From: Actinomycetota bacterium
GTDB lineage: Bacteria; Actinomycetota; Acidimicrobiia; Spongiisociales; UBA5794
NCBI GenBank assembly: GCA_003648875.1
Contig: QMQC01000079.1
Coordinates: 1 to 7,479 of the forward strand
DNA length: 7,479 bases
Reading direction: 5' to 3'
Shown here: positions 1-5,485 of the stretch, one piece after another
Position numbering within the stretch: the stretch's first letter is position 1
Layout of the letters: each line of letters begins with the position of its first letter
Notes under the pieces: model-generated
Seen by the model: only the letters and a program-made list of their open reading frames with translations
What the model was told of the DNA's origin: nothing
Database searches by the model: none
Made by a program: the position numbers and the translations under genes

Positions 1-96
1 AAACTCGAGATAGGCATCCACCGCCTCATGACCCAGACGGATCAACAAACGACCATTAGGAGCTACAGAGCGAACCATGAACGGGAACCAAGACAT
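1..96 (-). CDS. N-terminal fragment of a probable tyrosine recombinase/integrase (runs off the left edge)
   Basis: An open minus-strand frame starts at the ATG complementary to 94-96 and stays open to the window edge (32 codons). In-frame ATGs at 105 and 78 are alternative starts; an AGAGAGG stretch lies just upstream of the ATG at 96. The visible residues include RLLIRLGHEAVDAYLEF. The segment HEAVDAYLEF resembles the start of the SAM-like core-binding domain of actinobacterial tyrosine recombinases, where a short leader is followed by 'VDxYLxF' and then a region of the 'RPNT' type. The catalytic R-H-R-Y residues would lie outside the window, so the family call rests on about 16 residues and is tentative. 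It does not obviously match the IntI1 N-terminus as I recall it. Its position, divergent from a row of single genes separated by palindromes, is where an integron-type integrase would sit. Confidence 0.42.
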   Translation of the reverse strand, partial: MSWFPFMVRSVAPNGRLLIRLGHEAVDAYLEF

Positions 97-112
97 GCCA
101 GACATCCTCTCT

Positions 113-127
113 GGTCCCGACGGGACC
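113..127. promoter_or_regulatory. Perfect 15-bp palindrome upstream of the recombinase-like gene
   Basis: GGTCCCG, a central A, and CGGGACC form a perfect inverted repeat with 7-bp arms. It lies 8-17 bp upstream of the possible recombinase starts at 105 and 96 on the minus strand. The one-base centre suits a dimeric DNA-binding protein better than an RNA hairpin, so an operator or a recombinase-binding site is possible. Function is inferred from position only. Confidence 0.4.
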
Positions 128-190
128 GTGGCCACCCACAGTCCCAGAACAACCCCCGCCCGTCCACCAAACCATGCACGGATTACCCCT

Positions 191-498
191 AAATCCTCAC
201 ATATGATCGGCGTGTCACACGCTCCGTGTAGGTTCCTGAGCATGCCAATCGCACGGATCACGATCACATCAGTATCAGACGAAGGGGACAATGTCATCGT
301 GTGGGGTAGGACCGAACATGTCCCTGACGACAGTGAACCTGTCGGCTACACGTTCCAAACCAAAGGCCCGCACGCCGACACCGGACTTGCAGAACGCGCC
401 AGCAAACTCGCATTCGGGATGGAAGCTGTTATCGAATACGCTTCGATAGCGAAAGACTGGAACCTAGCCCGAGGCTTGTCGTCATCATGAGGGGGCAG
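191..498 (+). repeat. Long direct duplication, copy 1 (partner at 2859-3165)
   Basis: The segment from about 191 to 498 is repeated in direct orientation at about 2859-3165. The match starts before the gene (shared TATGATCGGCGTGTCA near 202 and 2870), runs through the whole coding region and fades a few bases after the stop (shared TCATGAGGG). The encoded proteins are about 73% identical over 77 aligned residues, so the duplication is old. Copy 2 is damaged at its 5' end (see 2910-3158). Confidence 0.85.
242..490 (+). CDS. Small unknown protein, 82 residues, intact copy of a duplicated gene
   Basis: I do not recognise this protein. From the ATG at 242 it reads MPIARITITSVSDEGDNVIV and continues to a C-terminus with KDWNLARGLSSS. 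It has alternating hydrophobic residues near the N-terminus, an acidic PDDSEP turn, a helix-like stretch GLAERASKLAF and a strand-like AVIEYAS. This could be a small beta-barrel or OB-like fold, but that is a guess. There is no signal peptide or membrane segment. The frame is open upstream, with other ATGs at 203 and 77. I prefer 242 because the upstream part overlaps sequence that behaves like a repeat arm. TATGAT at 202-207 could be a -10 box, and GTAGG at 229-233 a weak ribosome-binding site. Conservation in the paralogue at 2967-3158, largely by conservative changes, supports real coding. Confidence 0.6.
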   Translation: MPIARITITSVSDEGDNVIVWGRTEHVPDDSEPVGYTFQTKGPHADTGLAERASKLAFGMEAVIEYASIAKDWNLARGLSSS

Positions 499-500
499 AG

Positions 501-547
501 CCGCTTTTAGCCTCCGAGGCCGTACGCATATGTGAGGATATGGGCGG
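501..547 (+). repeat. Degenerate attC-like palindrome following the small unknown gene
   Basis: The right part (GCATATGTG at 526-534, then TATGGGCGG at 539-547) matches the right arm of the well-preserved copy at 5980-6007, apart from AGGA in place of CCGT between the two blocks. The left part retains CCGC and GCCTC, but the CGGCAATACG core is lost. It begins about 11 bp after the stop at 490. The reverse complement of 527-539 is also found at 193-205, on the other side of the gene. Confidence 0.5.
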
Positions 548-623
548 GGGTGACGTGTACTACCTGACCAGCTGATTTCGATAGATCCATCGAGTCGGTC
601 TCGGCATGGCAACCCGCTGGCGG

Positions 624-638
624 TACAATCGCGTGATG
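624..638 (+). promoter_or_regulatory. Leaderless-type -10 element (TACAAT) six bases before the racemase start
   Basis: TACAAT at 624-629 matches the actinobacterial TANNNT -10 box. The ATG at 636 begins seven bases after its last base, where transcription would be expected to start, so the mRNA would probably have no leader. No Shine-Dalgarno sequence precedes 636, which fits. I see no convincing -35 box. Confidence 0.55.
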
Positions 639-1793
639 CCAGGCGACTCGCGTTCCCGGGTTCTCGAGCCACTCACCGCAGATCCATGGATCGAGGTGGT
701 GTCCGAAGCAGTGGAGAACAACGTTCGCGAGTTACACCGCTTCACGGGGCGTCGGCTGCTTGCGGTCGTGAAGAACAACGCCAACGGCATCGGCATCCGC
801 CAAGTGGGGCCAATCCTCGATGCTATGCCCGAAGTCTTCGGGCTTGCAGTTGTGCGGGTGGACGAGGCGTTGGCCCTGCGAGAGTCAGGCGTTACAAAGC
901 CGATTCTGATGATGGCTCATGTAGCGCCAGATGAGGCCGAGCATCTCGTGCGGAACGGAGTTAGGTTGACGCCGTTCCATGATGATTCGATTACTTGGCT
1001 TTCGGGGTTGGCCGCGCGATTATCGGCACCCGTTCCCGTCCACCTCTTCGTCGATACAGGGATGAATCGAATCGGCATGCCATATCGTCGTGCAACATCG
1101 TGGATCTCCGATCTGGTGTCGAGCGGCACCGTTGCGGTCGAGGGTACATACACGATGTTCTCTGGGGCAGAGCGAGCCGGCGAGCCATTCGATGTGAAAC
1201 ACCTGCAACGATTCAACATGGTCGTTGAACAGTGTCGGAGAGCCGGAATCGATGTCGGTCTGCTTCACGGTGCTCCGTCGTATCAGGTTGTCCATCTACC
1301 ACAAGCGCGAGAGCTCGACTTGATACGTCCAGGTGGTGCGATCTACGGGATGCCGAACTACCGTAGCGACGCAGAGGGAAACCACATCATGGATCTCAGA
1401 CCGGTGTTCAAGCTTCGAGCTCGTGTTGTTCGGGTGGAGCTTCTCTCCCCCGGCGAGGGCGTCAGCTTTCACCACCGATACACAGCCGAGGCGCCAACGT
1501 GGATCGCAACCGTTCCGATAGGGCACACGGACGGCTATCCGCGAGGCGCGGCTGGGAACACCACGGCCCTGGTAGGCGACACTCTGTATCCGGTCATCGC
1601 AGAAGTCAGCTCAAACCATACGATTCTCGAGATCGGCCGAGTCAAGACCGTTGAGGTTGGGGACATCGCAACCTTGGTCGGACCCGAGCGCGCAGAGATC
1701 ACCCCCGATGCGGTTGCTCGCAGAAGCGGTCTCGAACGCGACTATTGGTTGGCCACAAAACTCAATCCCCTTGTCCACCGGCTGACCGTTTAG
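636..1793 (+). CDS. Alanine-racemase-family PLP protein with non-canonical active site
   Basis: The 385-residue protein has the fold-III alanine racemase layout: an N-terminal TIM barrel with the PLP lysine in AVVKNNANG (Lys46), then VDTGMNRIG (139-147), RPGGAIYG (231-238), and a C-terminal beta domain with VPIGHTDGYPRG (293-304) and TKLNP near the end. Alanine racemases interconvert L- and D-alanine with PLP. Several family positions differ here. The usual 'KANAYG' tyrosine is Asn50, the histidine of 'YTH' is Met174, and the catalytic tyrosine of 'IGYADGY' is His297. The PLP lysine and Arg145 are kept. I recall an uncharacterised subfamily with 'IGHTDGYPRG', so this is probably a coherent variant rather than a wreck; its substrate or reaction may differ. 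I chose the start at 636 over the in-frame ATG at 606 because of the TACAAT box at 624, which would put 606 upstream of the transcript. Confidence 0.9.
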   Translation: MPGDSRSRVLEPLTADPWIEVVSEAVENNVRELHRFTGRRLLAVVKNNANGIGIRQVGPILDAMPEVFGLAVVRVDEALALRESGVTKPILMMAHVAPDEAEHLVRNGVRLTPFHDDSITWLSGLAARLSAPVPVHLFVDTGMNRIGMPYRRATSWISDLVSSGTVAVEGTYTMFSGAERAGEPFDVKHLQRFNMVVEQCRRAGIDVGLLHGAPSYQVVHLPQARELDLIRPGGAIYGMPNYRSDAEGNHIMDLRPVFKLRARVVRVELLSPGEGVSFHHRYTAEAPTWIATVPIGHTDGYPRGAAGNTTALVGDTLYPVIAEVSSNHTILEIGRVKTVEVGDIATLVGPERAEITPDAVARRSGLERDYWLATKLNPLVHRLTV

Positions 1794-1805
1794 CTGCAAC
1801 GACGA

Positions 1806-1837
1806 CATACCGGCAGTCCCGGTTGATGCCGTGCCGC
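1806..1837 (+). repeat. Weak candidate attC-like site after the racemase
   Basis: CATACCGGCA at 1806-1815 resembles the left arm core CATAACCGGCA seen at 4668-4678. TGCCG at 1827-1831 pairs perfectly with CGGCA at 1811-1815 and resembles the right-arm core TGCCGTTATG, but the GTT is GTG here. It begins 12 bp after the racemase stop, the expected place. A second weak candidate is at 1897-1950 (CATAACCG, then CTATGTGC). The rest of the 1794-2002 gap shows no gene. Confidence 0.3.
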
Positions 1838-2002
1838 TGCCCACGAAATCGCTCTCTCGACCAGCGATCCAAACACAACGCACACTGACGGAGAGACATA
1901 ACCGACCAACAACGACCACCTGAACTCAAAGCACCTATGTGCGGGGAGATCAGCCTCACACAAGGGAGGAATGTCGACAGCCGCTCCTAGGTTTCCTTCG
2001 AG

Positions 2003-2764
2003 ATGACAAGCACCACATTCACCAATCCTACGATCGACCTCATGATGAGCCACGTCTCGGTCCGATCCTTCACTGGTCAGTCGGTACCGGACGAGATGGT
2101 TGATGCGATCATCGAATCTGCCCGGCGGCAACCGACGAGTAGCAATTGGCAGACATACAGCATCATCGTGATCCGCGATCCCGCTGCGAAGGCCCGTCTG
2201 ATGGAGCTATCGGGAGATCAGGCCCATGTCGGCCAGAGTCAGGTGTTCCTTGCGTTCGCTGCCGATATCCGCAGACTCGACCAAGCAGCATCCCTCCATG
2301 ACGCGGCCCCTGCTGGTGGCCTGAACCAGACCGTCGTGTCGATCGTGGATGCAGCGATTGTGGGTGAAGCGGCTCAGATCGCTGCCGAGTCGTTCGGTCT
2401 CGGTGCGGTCATGGTGGGTGCCCTGCGTCGCTATCCGGAGGAAGTGGCCGAGGTGCTCGGTCTCCCGAGTGGTGTATTCATCCTGTTTGGGATGAGTATC
2501 GGTTGGCCCGAAGGAGATCCGAGGGCTCCGGGACTCAAGCCCCGACTCCCTGCTGCGTTGGTGGTGCACGATGAGCGTTACTCCGATGATGGCTACGAGG
2601 ATCTCATCCGTTCACATAACACCGATCTGGCCGACTTCTATCGACGGCGCGACCGAAACCTCGACCCGGACGCCTGGAGCGGACCCGTGGCACGGGGGGT
2701 CTCTGAGAAGAAGTACACGAAGCTCCGCGGGTTCATCGAGCGGCAGGGCTTCGACCTCGGCTGA
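2003..2764 (+). CDS. NfsA-type NAD(P)H-dependent FMN nitroreductase / flavin reductase
   Basis: The 253-residue protein belongs to the nitroreductase superfamily, NfsA/FRP-like branch, which uses NAD(P)H and tightly bound FMN to reduce nitroaromatics, quinones or free flavin. The N-terminal HVSVRSF (17-23) corresponds to the H-x-S-x-R FMN-phosphate motif. It is followed by RQPTSSNWQTYSIIVIRD, the GDQAHVGQSQVFLAFAAD segment, the helix AAQIAAESFGLGAVMVGALR with the family 'ES-GLG' pattern, FGMSIGWPEGDP and KPRLP. The length is close to the family norm of about 240-250. The physiological substrate cannot be read from sequence. The start at 2003 has no clear Shine-Dalgarno; TAGGTT at 1988-1993 could be a -10 box for a leaderless or very short-leader mRNA. 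It lies between candidate cassette sites at 1806 and 2817 and shares no operon with the racemase (209-bp gap). Confidence 0.92.
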   Translation: MTSTTFTNPTIDLMMSHVSVRSFTGQSVPDEMVDAIIESARRQPTSSNWQTYSIIVIRDPAAKARLMELSGDQAHVGQSQVFLAFAADIRRLDQAASLHDAAPAGGLNQTVVSIVDAAIVGEAAQIAAESFGLGAVMVGALRRYPEEVAEVLGLPSGVFILFGMSIGWPEGDPRAPGLKPRLPAALVVHDERYSDDGYEDLIRSHNTDLADFYRRRDRNLDPDAWSGPVARGVSEKKYTKLRGFIERQGFDLG

Positions 2765-2816
2765 CGTGCCCTTACAGCACAACCGAAAAAGCGATCGGGT
2801 CATCGGAGATTCGCGA

Positions 2817-2880
2817 CACAACCGTTCCGAGCAGCCGGAGCACCTCGTATGGCGGCAAATATCTGCACGTATGATCGGCG
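2817..2880 (+). repeat. Degenerate attC-like palindrome between the nitroreductase and the decayed duplicate
   Basis: The left end CACAACCG (2817-2824) resembles CATAACCG. CACCTC at 2841-2846 resembles CGCCTC of the preserved copies. The right half, GGCGGCAAATATCTGCACGT followed by ATGATCGGC (2851-2879), aligns well with the right arm at 5981-6006, with the crossover-like box reading CGTATG instead of CGTTATG. It starts about 50 bp after the stop of the nitroreductase. Confidence 0.42.
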
Positions 2881-2909
2881 TGTCATACGCTCCATGTAGA
2901 TTCCTGAGT

Positions 2910-3158
2910 TAGCCAATCGCATGAATCACGGTCACGGCAGTCTCAGATGAAGGAGACAATGTCATCGTGTGTGGCACGGCCGAACATCTCCCCGATGACA
3001 GTGAACCTGTCGCCTACGCGTTTCAAACGAAAGGTGCACACGCCGATATCGGACTCGCGGAACGCGCCAGCAGAATGGCATGCGGGACGGGAGCTGTCGT
3101 CGAATACGCTCCGATGACCAAAGACTGGAAGCTAGCCAGAGGTTTGTCGACATCATGA
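2910..3158 (+). pseudogene. Decayed second copy of the small unknown gene
   Basis: This is the direct-repeat partner of 242-490. The codon matching the ATG at 242 is TAG here (2910-2912), and an in-frame TGA follows at 2922-2924 where copy 1 has CGG. The frame is then open to the TGA at 3156-3158, with no indel against copy 1. The downstream reading includes DEGDNVIV, PDDSEPV, GLAERAS and KDWKLARGLSTS, matching copy 1 at 56 of 77 residues. Translation could still begin at the GTG at 2967, giving 63 residues that lack the first strand, and no good ribosome-binding site precedes it. I read it as a pseudogene in early decay; a short functional product is possible because the remaining frame is intact. 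Confidence 0.65.
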
Positions 3159-3184
3159 GGGCACAGAGTCTCACAGGACCCTTT

Positions 3185-3215
3185 GAGTGGGCCGCCATAT
3201 GTGCCGTTACGCATG
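3185..3215 (+). repeat. attC-like right arm after the decayed duplicate
   Basis: CATATGTGCCGTTA at 3196-3209 is identical to the core of the right arm at 5988-6001, and the box reads GTTACGC (3206-3212). I cannot find a convincing left arm in 3159-3184, so this is a half site or a strongly diverged one. It lies between two convergent genes (pseudogene ending at 3158, ABM gene ending at 3222). Confidence 0.5.
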
Positions 3216-3221
3216 CCTCGA

Positions 3222-3518
3222 TCAGTGGACCGTGAAGTGTTTGACGATGATCTCTCGGTCTACGAGGTATCTGTCGTCCTCGGGATAGAACACCGCCTGT
3301 TCGATGTCATCTCCCGCAAAGGCGACTATCGAGTCGCTGCTGTCCCAGAAGCTGATCGTCAAGAACTCTGTGCGGTCGCCGTCTGGTCGGCTTACCAAGT
3401 ACGCGCCCTCGTTGCCCGGGGTTGCTTTGTACTCAACGATGCCGGTACCAAGGATGTACTCGGCGTAGGCCTCGGTGTCTTCACGATGAGTCCAACCTCG
3501 CCAAGTTCGCACGATCAT
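3222..3518 (-). CDS. Antibiotic-biosynthesis-monooxygenase (ABM)-like small protein
   Basis: The 98-residue protein begins MIVRTWRGWTHREDTEAYAE and has the ferredoxin-like alpha/beta pattern of dimeric ABM-domain proteins: a first strand IVRTW, a helix around DTEAYAEYIL, a strand EGAYLVSRPDGD, a strand EFLTISFWDS with the family 'W-S' feature, a helix IVAFAGDDIEQAVFYPED and a last strand VKHFTVH. Such proteins form dimeric barrels. Some are cofactor-free oxygenases, but many members of this 'AFAGDDIE--YYPED' type have no known role, so no reaction is assigned. AGGAG lies seven bases before the ATG (complement of about 3526-3530), a good ribosome-binding site. It is on the strand opposite to most genes in the row and has its own 5' region at 3519-3677. 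Confidence 0.88.
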   Translation of the reverse strand: MIVRTWRGWTHREDTEAYAEYILGTGIVEYKATPGNEGAYLVSRPDGDRTEFLTISFWDSSDSIVAFAGDDIEQAVFYPEDDRYLVDREIIVKHFTVH

Positions 3519-3545
3519 TCAATTTCTCCTGATGATTCAGTTGGC

Positions 3546-3607
3546 CTGACACTACCTGCGGCGAAGGTGTGCCAATCAGGGACACCAGCCATAGGTACCG
3601 ACATGTG
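3546..3607 (+). repeat. Very weak candidate attC-like site between the ABM and lysine-rich genes
   Basis: The segment GCCATAGGTACCGACATGTG at 3588-3607 resembles the right arm of the copy at 4663-4721 (GCATAGGTGCCGTTATGCG). CACTACCTGCGGC near 3550-3562 could pair loosely with GCCATAGGTACCG. The position fits a cassette boundary, but the match is poor and could be chance. I see nothing else in 3519-3677 apart from the ABM ribosome-binding site. Confidence 0.22.
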
Positions 3608-3677
3608 CAGGTGGAACCCGCTTGGGATTCTTGCCGATTGCTATTGCTAAACCAGATTCGCTCGGCGTTGATCGTGC

Positions 3678-3812
3678 TCAGTGACCGAACGTGTTGTCGA
3701 AAGACTCGTTGGTGTGCGTCGCCTTCTTGGCCTTCTTGGCAAGGCGCTTCTCCTTGAGGGTCTTCTGAGCGGCCTTCCTTGAATGCTTGCCACCCTTGTC
3801 CTTGTTCGCCAT
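3678..3812 (-). CDS. Very small lysine-rich basic protein, 44 residues
   Basis: The minus strand encodes MANKDKGGKHSRKAAQKTLK, then EKRLAKKAKKATHTNESFDN and TFGH, ending in TGA at 3680-3678. GGAGGA lies five bases before the ATG (complement of about 3818-3823), a strong ribosome-binding site that makes this small frame credible. About a third of the residues are Lys or Arg, clustered in a probable single helix (residues 11-31), followed by a polar tail. Short proteins of the type 'KDKGGK-KKAAKSLKEKRAAKKAK' are, as I recall, common and uncharacterised in actinobacteria. Nucleic-acid or ribosome association is a plausible guess from charge alone. There is no membrane segment. Confidence 0.78.
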   Translation of the reverse strand: MANKDKGGKHSRKAAQKTLKEKRLAKKAKKATHTNESFDNTFGH

Positions 3813-3881
3813 CGAAGTCCTCCAGACTGGCGACCGAAGTGGTAACCGTGAAACCATTGTCTCACACCAGCAAGATCGCAG

Positions 3882-3920
3882 CGCAAACCGGCTCCTGACG
3901 GCCGAACGCAGCCGTTATGC
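3882..3920 (+). repeat. Short attC-like palindrome ending in GTTATGC
   Basis: The left arm CGCAAACCGGCT (3882-3893) pairs with AGCCGTTATGC (3910-3920) apart from one extra C on the left, the same asymmetry as in the copies at 4663 and 5948 (left AACCGG, right CCGTT). The loop is GC-rich. It lies between the start of the lysine-rich gene (3812) and the 3' end of the lipoprotein gene (3951), 30 bp after the latter's stop in its own direction. Confidence 0.42.
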
Positions 3921-3950
3921 CTGCCGCTCAATGTGTGCCTGATAGTGCGG

Positions 3951-4550
3951 CTATCCAGACGGATCGGGAACTGTGGTTGCCGGAACCGGCCTGAACACGT
4001 TTTCTGGATCCTCGGGGAAGAGATAACAGCCGAGCCGGGCCTCGACGGCCTCACTCAACGCACGCGGAATCCACGGGGTGTCAGCGAACACCCCGCGCTT
4101 GGCAGTGGCATCGAGCCTCGTCTGAAACTCGACACAGACTTGCTTTCCTTCGACTAGCGCGGCTCGGTAGGCCACCACCTCAGCGCTCTCGTAGAACTCC
4201 TCCCACCCAGCAACAGTGCCTGCCCGAGCCGCCAACGCCTCTTCGATCGGAAGCAACCGCTTCTCCCAGCCCAGAAAGAGCTGGTGGAGATCGGCGATTT
4301 GTTCTGGGGGGTCGAGTGACTCGGTGGATTGCACGGACTCGATCCGGAGAACCACCATCCGGTCCATGGTCGCGTTGACGTCTCTCGGTGTGGTACTCCG
4401 CTCCAACTCGGAGATGAGAACCTCCGCTTGCGGGACCGTGCGGTCGTTAATGACATTGAGACGATCGACGTACCCGTTCAACGACAACCCACCTCCGCCA
4501 CAACCGAACAGAAGCAACCCAACACCAACCCCGGCCATTACACGCCGCAT
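3951..4550 (-). CDS. Probable secreted lipoprotein of unknown function
   Basis: The start at 4550 gives 199 residues and is preceded by AGGTGG six to seven bases upstream. An in-frame start at 4703 would add 51 residues before the signal peptide and run through the attC-like repeat, so I reject it. The N-terminus MRRVMAGVGVGLLLFGCGGG is a typical lipoprotein signal: two arginines, a hydrophobic stretch, and a lipobox LFGC with the acylated Cys at 17, followed by glycines. The mature part is mostly helical and acidic, with ERSTTPRDVNATMDRM, a helix DLHQLFLGWEKRLLPIEEAL and a Pro/Thr-rich C-terminus ending TTVPDPSG. Two more cysteines (in KQVCVEF and LGCYLF) could form a disulphide. It is probably anchored outside the cytoplasmic membrane. 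I do not recognise a domain. Confidence 0.8.
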   Translation of the reverse strand: MRRVMAGVGVGLLLFGCGGGGLSLNGYVDRLNVINDRTVPQAEVLISELERSTTPRDVNATMDRMVVLRIESVQSTESLDPPEQIADLHQLFLGWEKRLLPIEEALAARAGTVAGWEEFYESAEVVAYRAALVEGKQVCVEFQTRLDATAKRGVFADTPWIPRALSEAVEARLGCYLFPEDPENVFRPVPATTVPDPSG

Positions 4551-4617
4551 TAGAAACCACCTAGCACCCATCCGCCCAGTCTTCCTGATGCCCCCGAGCC
4601 AGCCAGAGGCAGAAGTC

Positions 4618-4646
4618 AGTGTCTCAGACCTGTGAACGAACGTCAA
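4618..4646 (-). promoter_or_regulatory. Possible promoter for the lipoprotein gene
   Basis: On the minus strand TTGACG (complement of 4641-4646) and GACACT (complement of 4618-4623) are separated by 17 bp. The -35 is close to TTGACA; the -10 is weak. It lies about 68 bp upstream of the ATG at 4550 and inside the cassette-like unit, so the gene would carry its own promoter. Confidence 0.35.
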
Positions 4647-4662
4647 AAGCTGGGCACCACGG

Positions 4663-4721
4663 CCTCCCATAACCGGCAATACGTTCGCCTCACGGGGGTG
4701 CATAGGTGCCGTTATGCGTGG
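4663..4721 (+). repeat. Well-preserved attC-like imperfect palindrome (copy B)
   Basis: This is one of the two best copies. The left arm (CATAACCGGCA at 4668-4678, then ATACGTTCGCCTCA to 4692) is identical to 5948-5977 at 28 of 30 positions. The right arm has GCATAGGTGCC and the box GTTATGC (4711-4717). Left CATAACCGGCA pairs with right TGCCGTTATG except for one extra C. It lies between divergently transcribed genes, so a role as a transcription terminator for either is unlikely here. Confidence 0.7.
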
Positions 4722-4790
4722 CGCTCGGGCGTGCAGAGGCCGGCCAAATCTGAAAGGATGAGCCCAAGCCCTGGGGACTGAGGAGGACCG

Positions 4791-5441
4791 ATGGAACTCG
4801 ATGAAGCGCTGCGCACGACGTTCTCGTGTCGGGAGTGGACGAACGACCCCGTGACCGACGAAGACATCGAGGCGATCGTTGACCTTGCCCGTTTCGCCCC
4901 GTCGGGTGGCAACCGCCAGCCTGCCAGGATCGTCGCTGTCCGCTCAACCAAAGGCAAGGCCATGATCCGGGACGCCGCCACTCCGGCAGCTCGGGTCTAC
5001 TCCGCCCAGGTGGCCGTCGGTGAGGCTCCGTGGAACACCATCAACCCCACTACGGTCGATGTTGCAGGTCTATGGGACGCCGATGAACCGGTCGACCACT
5101 TGGGATACTTCGACGCGGCTCCAGTGGTGCTGGTCGTCGGCGTCGATCTCTCAGTGGTTGCGTCGTTCGACAGCCAGCTCGACCGAGTCGGAGTAATCAG
5201 CGGCGCATCGATCTACCCACTTGTGTGGAGCATGTTGCTTGCTGCCCGGGGACGTGGCCTCGCGGGCGTGCTCACCACCACGCCTTCAGGGATGGAATCC
5301 GACGTCCAGCAGGCCCTTGGATTGCCGCCCCATGTCGCCGTGGCCGCCGCCGTCGCCCTTGGCCGTCCGGTGAAGCAGATCACCAAACTGACTCGTGCTC
5401 CTGTGTCGGACCTGCTCCGATATGAGAGCTGGGCCGACTGA
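4791..5441 (+). CDS. Nitroreductase-family protein (second, distinct type)
   Basis: The 216-residue protein is a second member of the FMN-dependent nitroreductase superfamily, with little evident similarity to the one at 2003-2764. The N-terminus MELDEALRTTFSCREWTNDP matches the family opening ('T-R-x-R-x-F---P'), although Cys13-Arg14 replaces the common Arg-Ser pair. ARFAPSGGNRQPARIVAVRS (residues 33-52) is the typical FMN-contacting 'APSGGNxQP' region. Further on are GASIYPLVWSMLLAARGRGL, corresponding to the helix with 'A--GLG', then GVLTTTPSG and ALGLPPHVAVAAAVALGRPV, the family's 'lGlP---------lG-P' end. It would act in the cytosol as an FMN oxidoreductase; the substrate is unknown. GAGGAGGA just upstream of the ATG is a strong ribosome-binding site and fixes the start. 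It is divergent from the lipoprotein gene. Confidence 0.9.
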   Translation: MELDEALRTTFSCREWTNDPVTDEDIEAIVDLARFAPSGGNRQPARIVAVRSTKGKAMIRDAATPAARVYSAQVAVGEAPWNTINPTTVDVAGLWDADEPVDHLGYFDAAPVVLVVGVDLSVVASFDSQLDRVGVISGASIYPLVWSMLLAARGRGLAGVLTTTPSGMESDVQQALGLPPHVAVAAAVALGRPVKQITKLTRAPVSDLLRYESWAD

Positions 5442-5485
5442 GCCGTATCGGATCTCCTTCGGCCACCGGCTCTGCACGGCTGGAT

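Noticed and set aside
77..241. Longer start for the small unknown gene at 77
   Set aside because: The 77-202 part is not conserved in the duplicate copy and overlaps the start region of the divergent recombinase-like gene. The 203 start remains possible but has no ribosome-binding site.
917..1526. Several open minus-strand frames inside the racemase gene
   Set aside because: They are antisense shadows: the plus-strand frame has clear family motifs throughout, and none of the opposing frames shows a recognisable protein or ribosome-binding site.
1897..1950. Second candidate attC-like site before the NfsA-type gene
   Set aside because: It has CATAACCG and CTATGTGC in the right order but no pairing between them and no GTT box; the candidate at 1806-1837 is slightly better.
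3183..3650. A 155-codon plus-strand frame opposite the ABM gene
   Set aside because: The minus-strand ABM protein has family features and a good ribosome-binding site; the plus frame has neither.
3678..4550. Lysine-rich protein and lipoprotein as one minus-strand operon with the ABM gene
   Set aside because: Gaps of 138 and 159 bp containing candidate repeat sites, and separate ribosome-binding sites, argue for independent units, although co-transcription cannot be ruled out from sequence.
4551..4703. A 51-residue N-terminal extension of the lipoprotein
   Set aside because: It would bury the lipoprotein signal internally and run through the attC-like palindrome; the ATG at 4550 has a proper ribosome-binding site.
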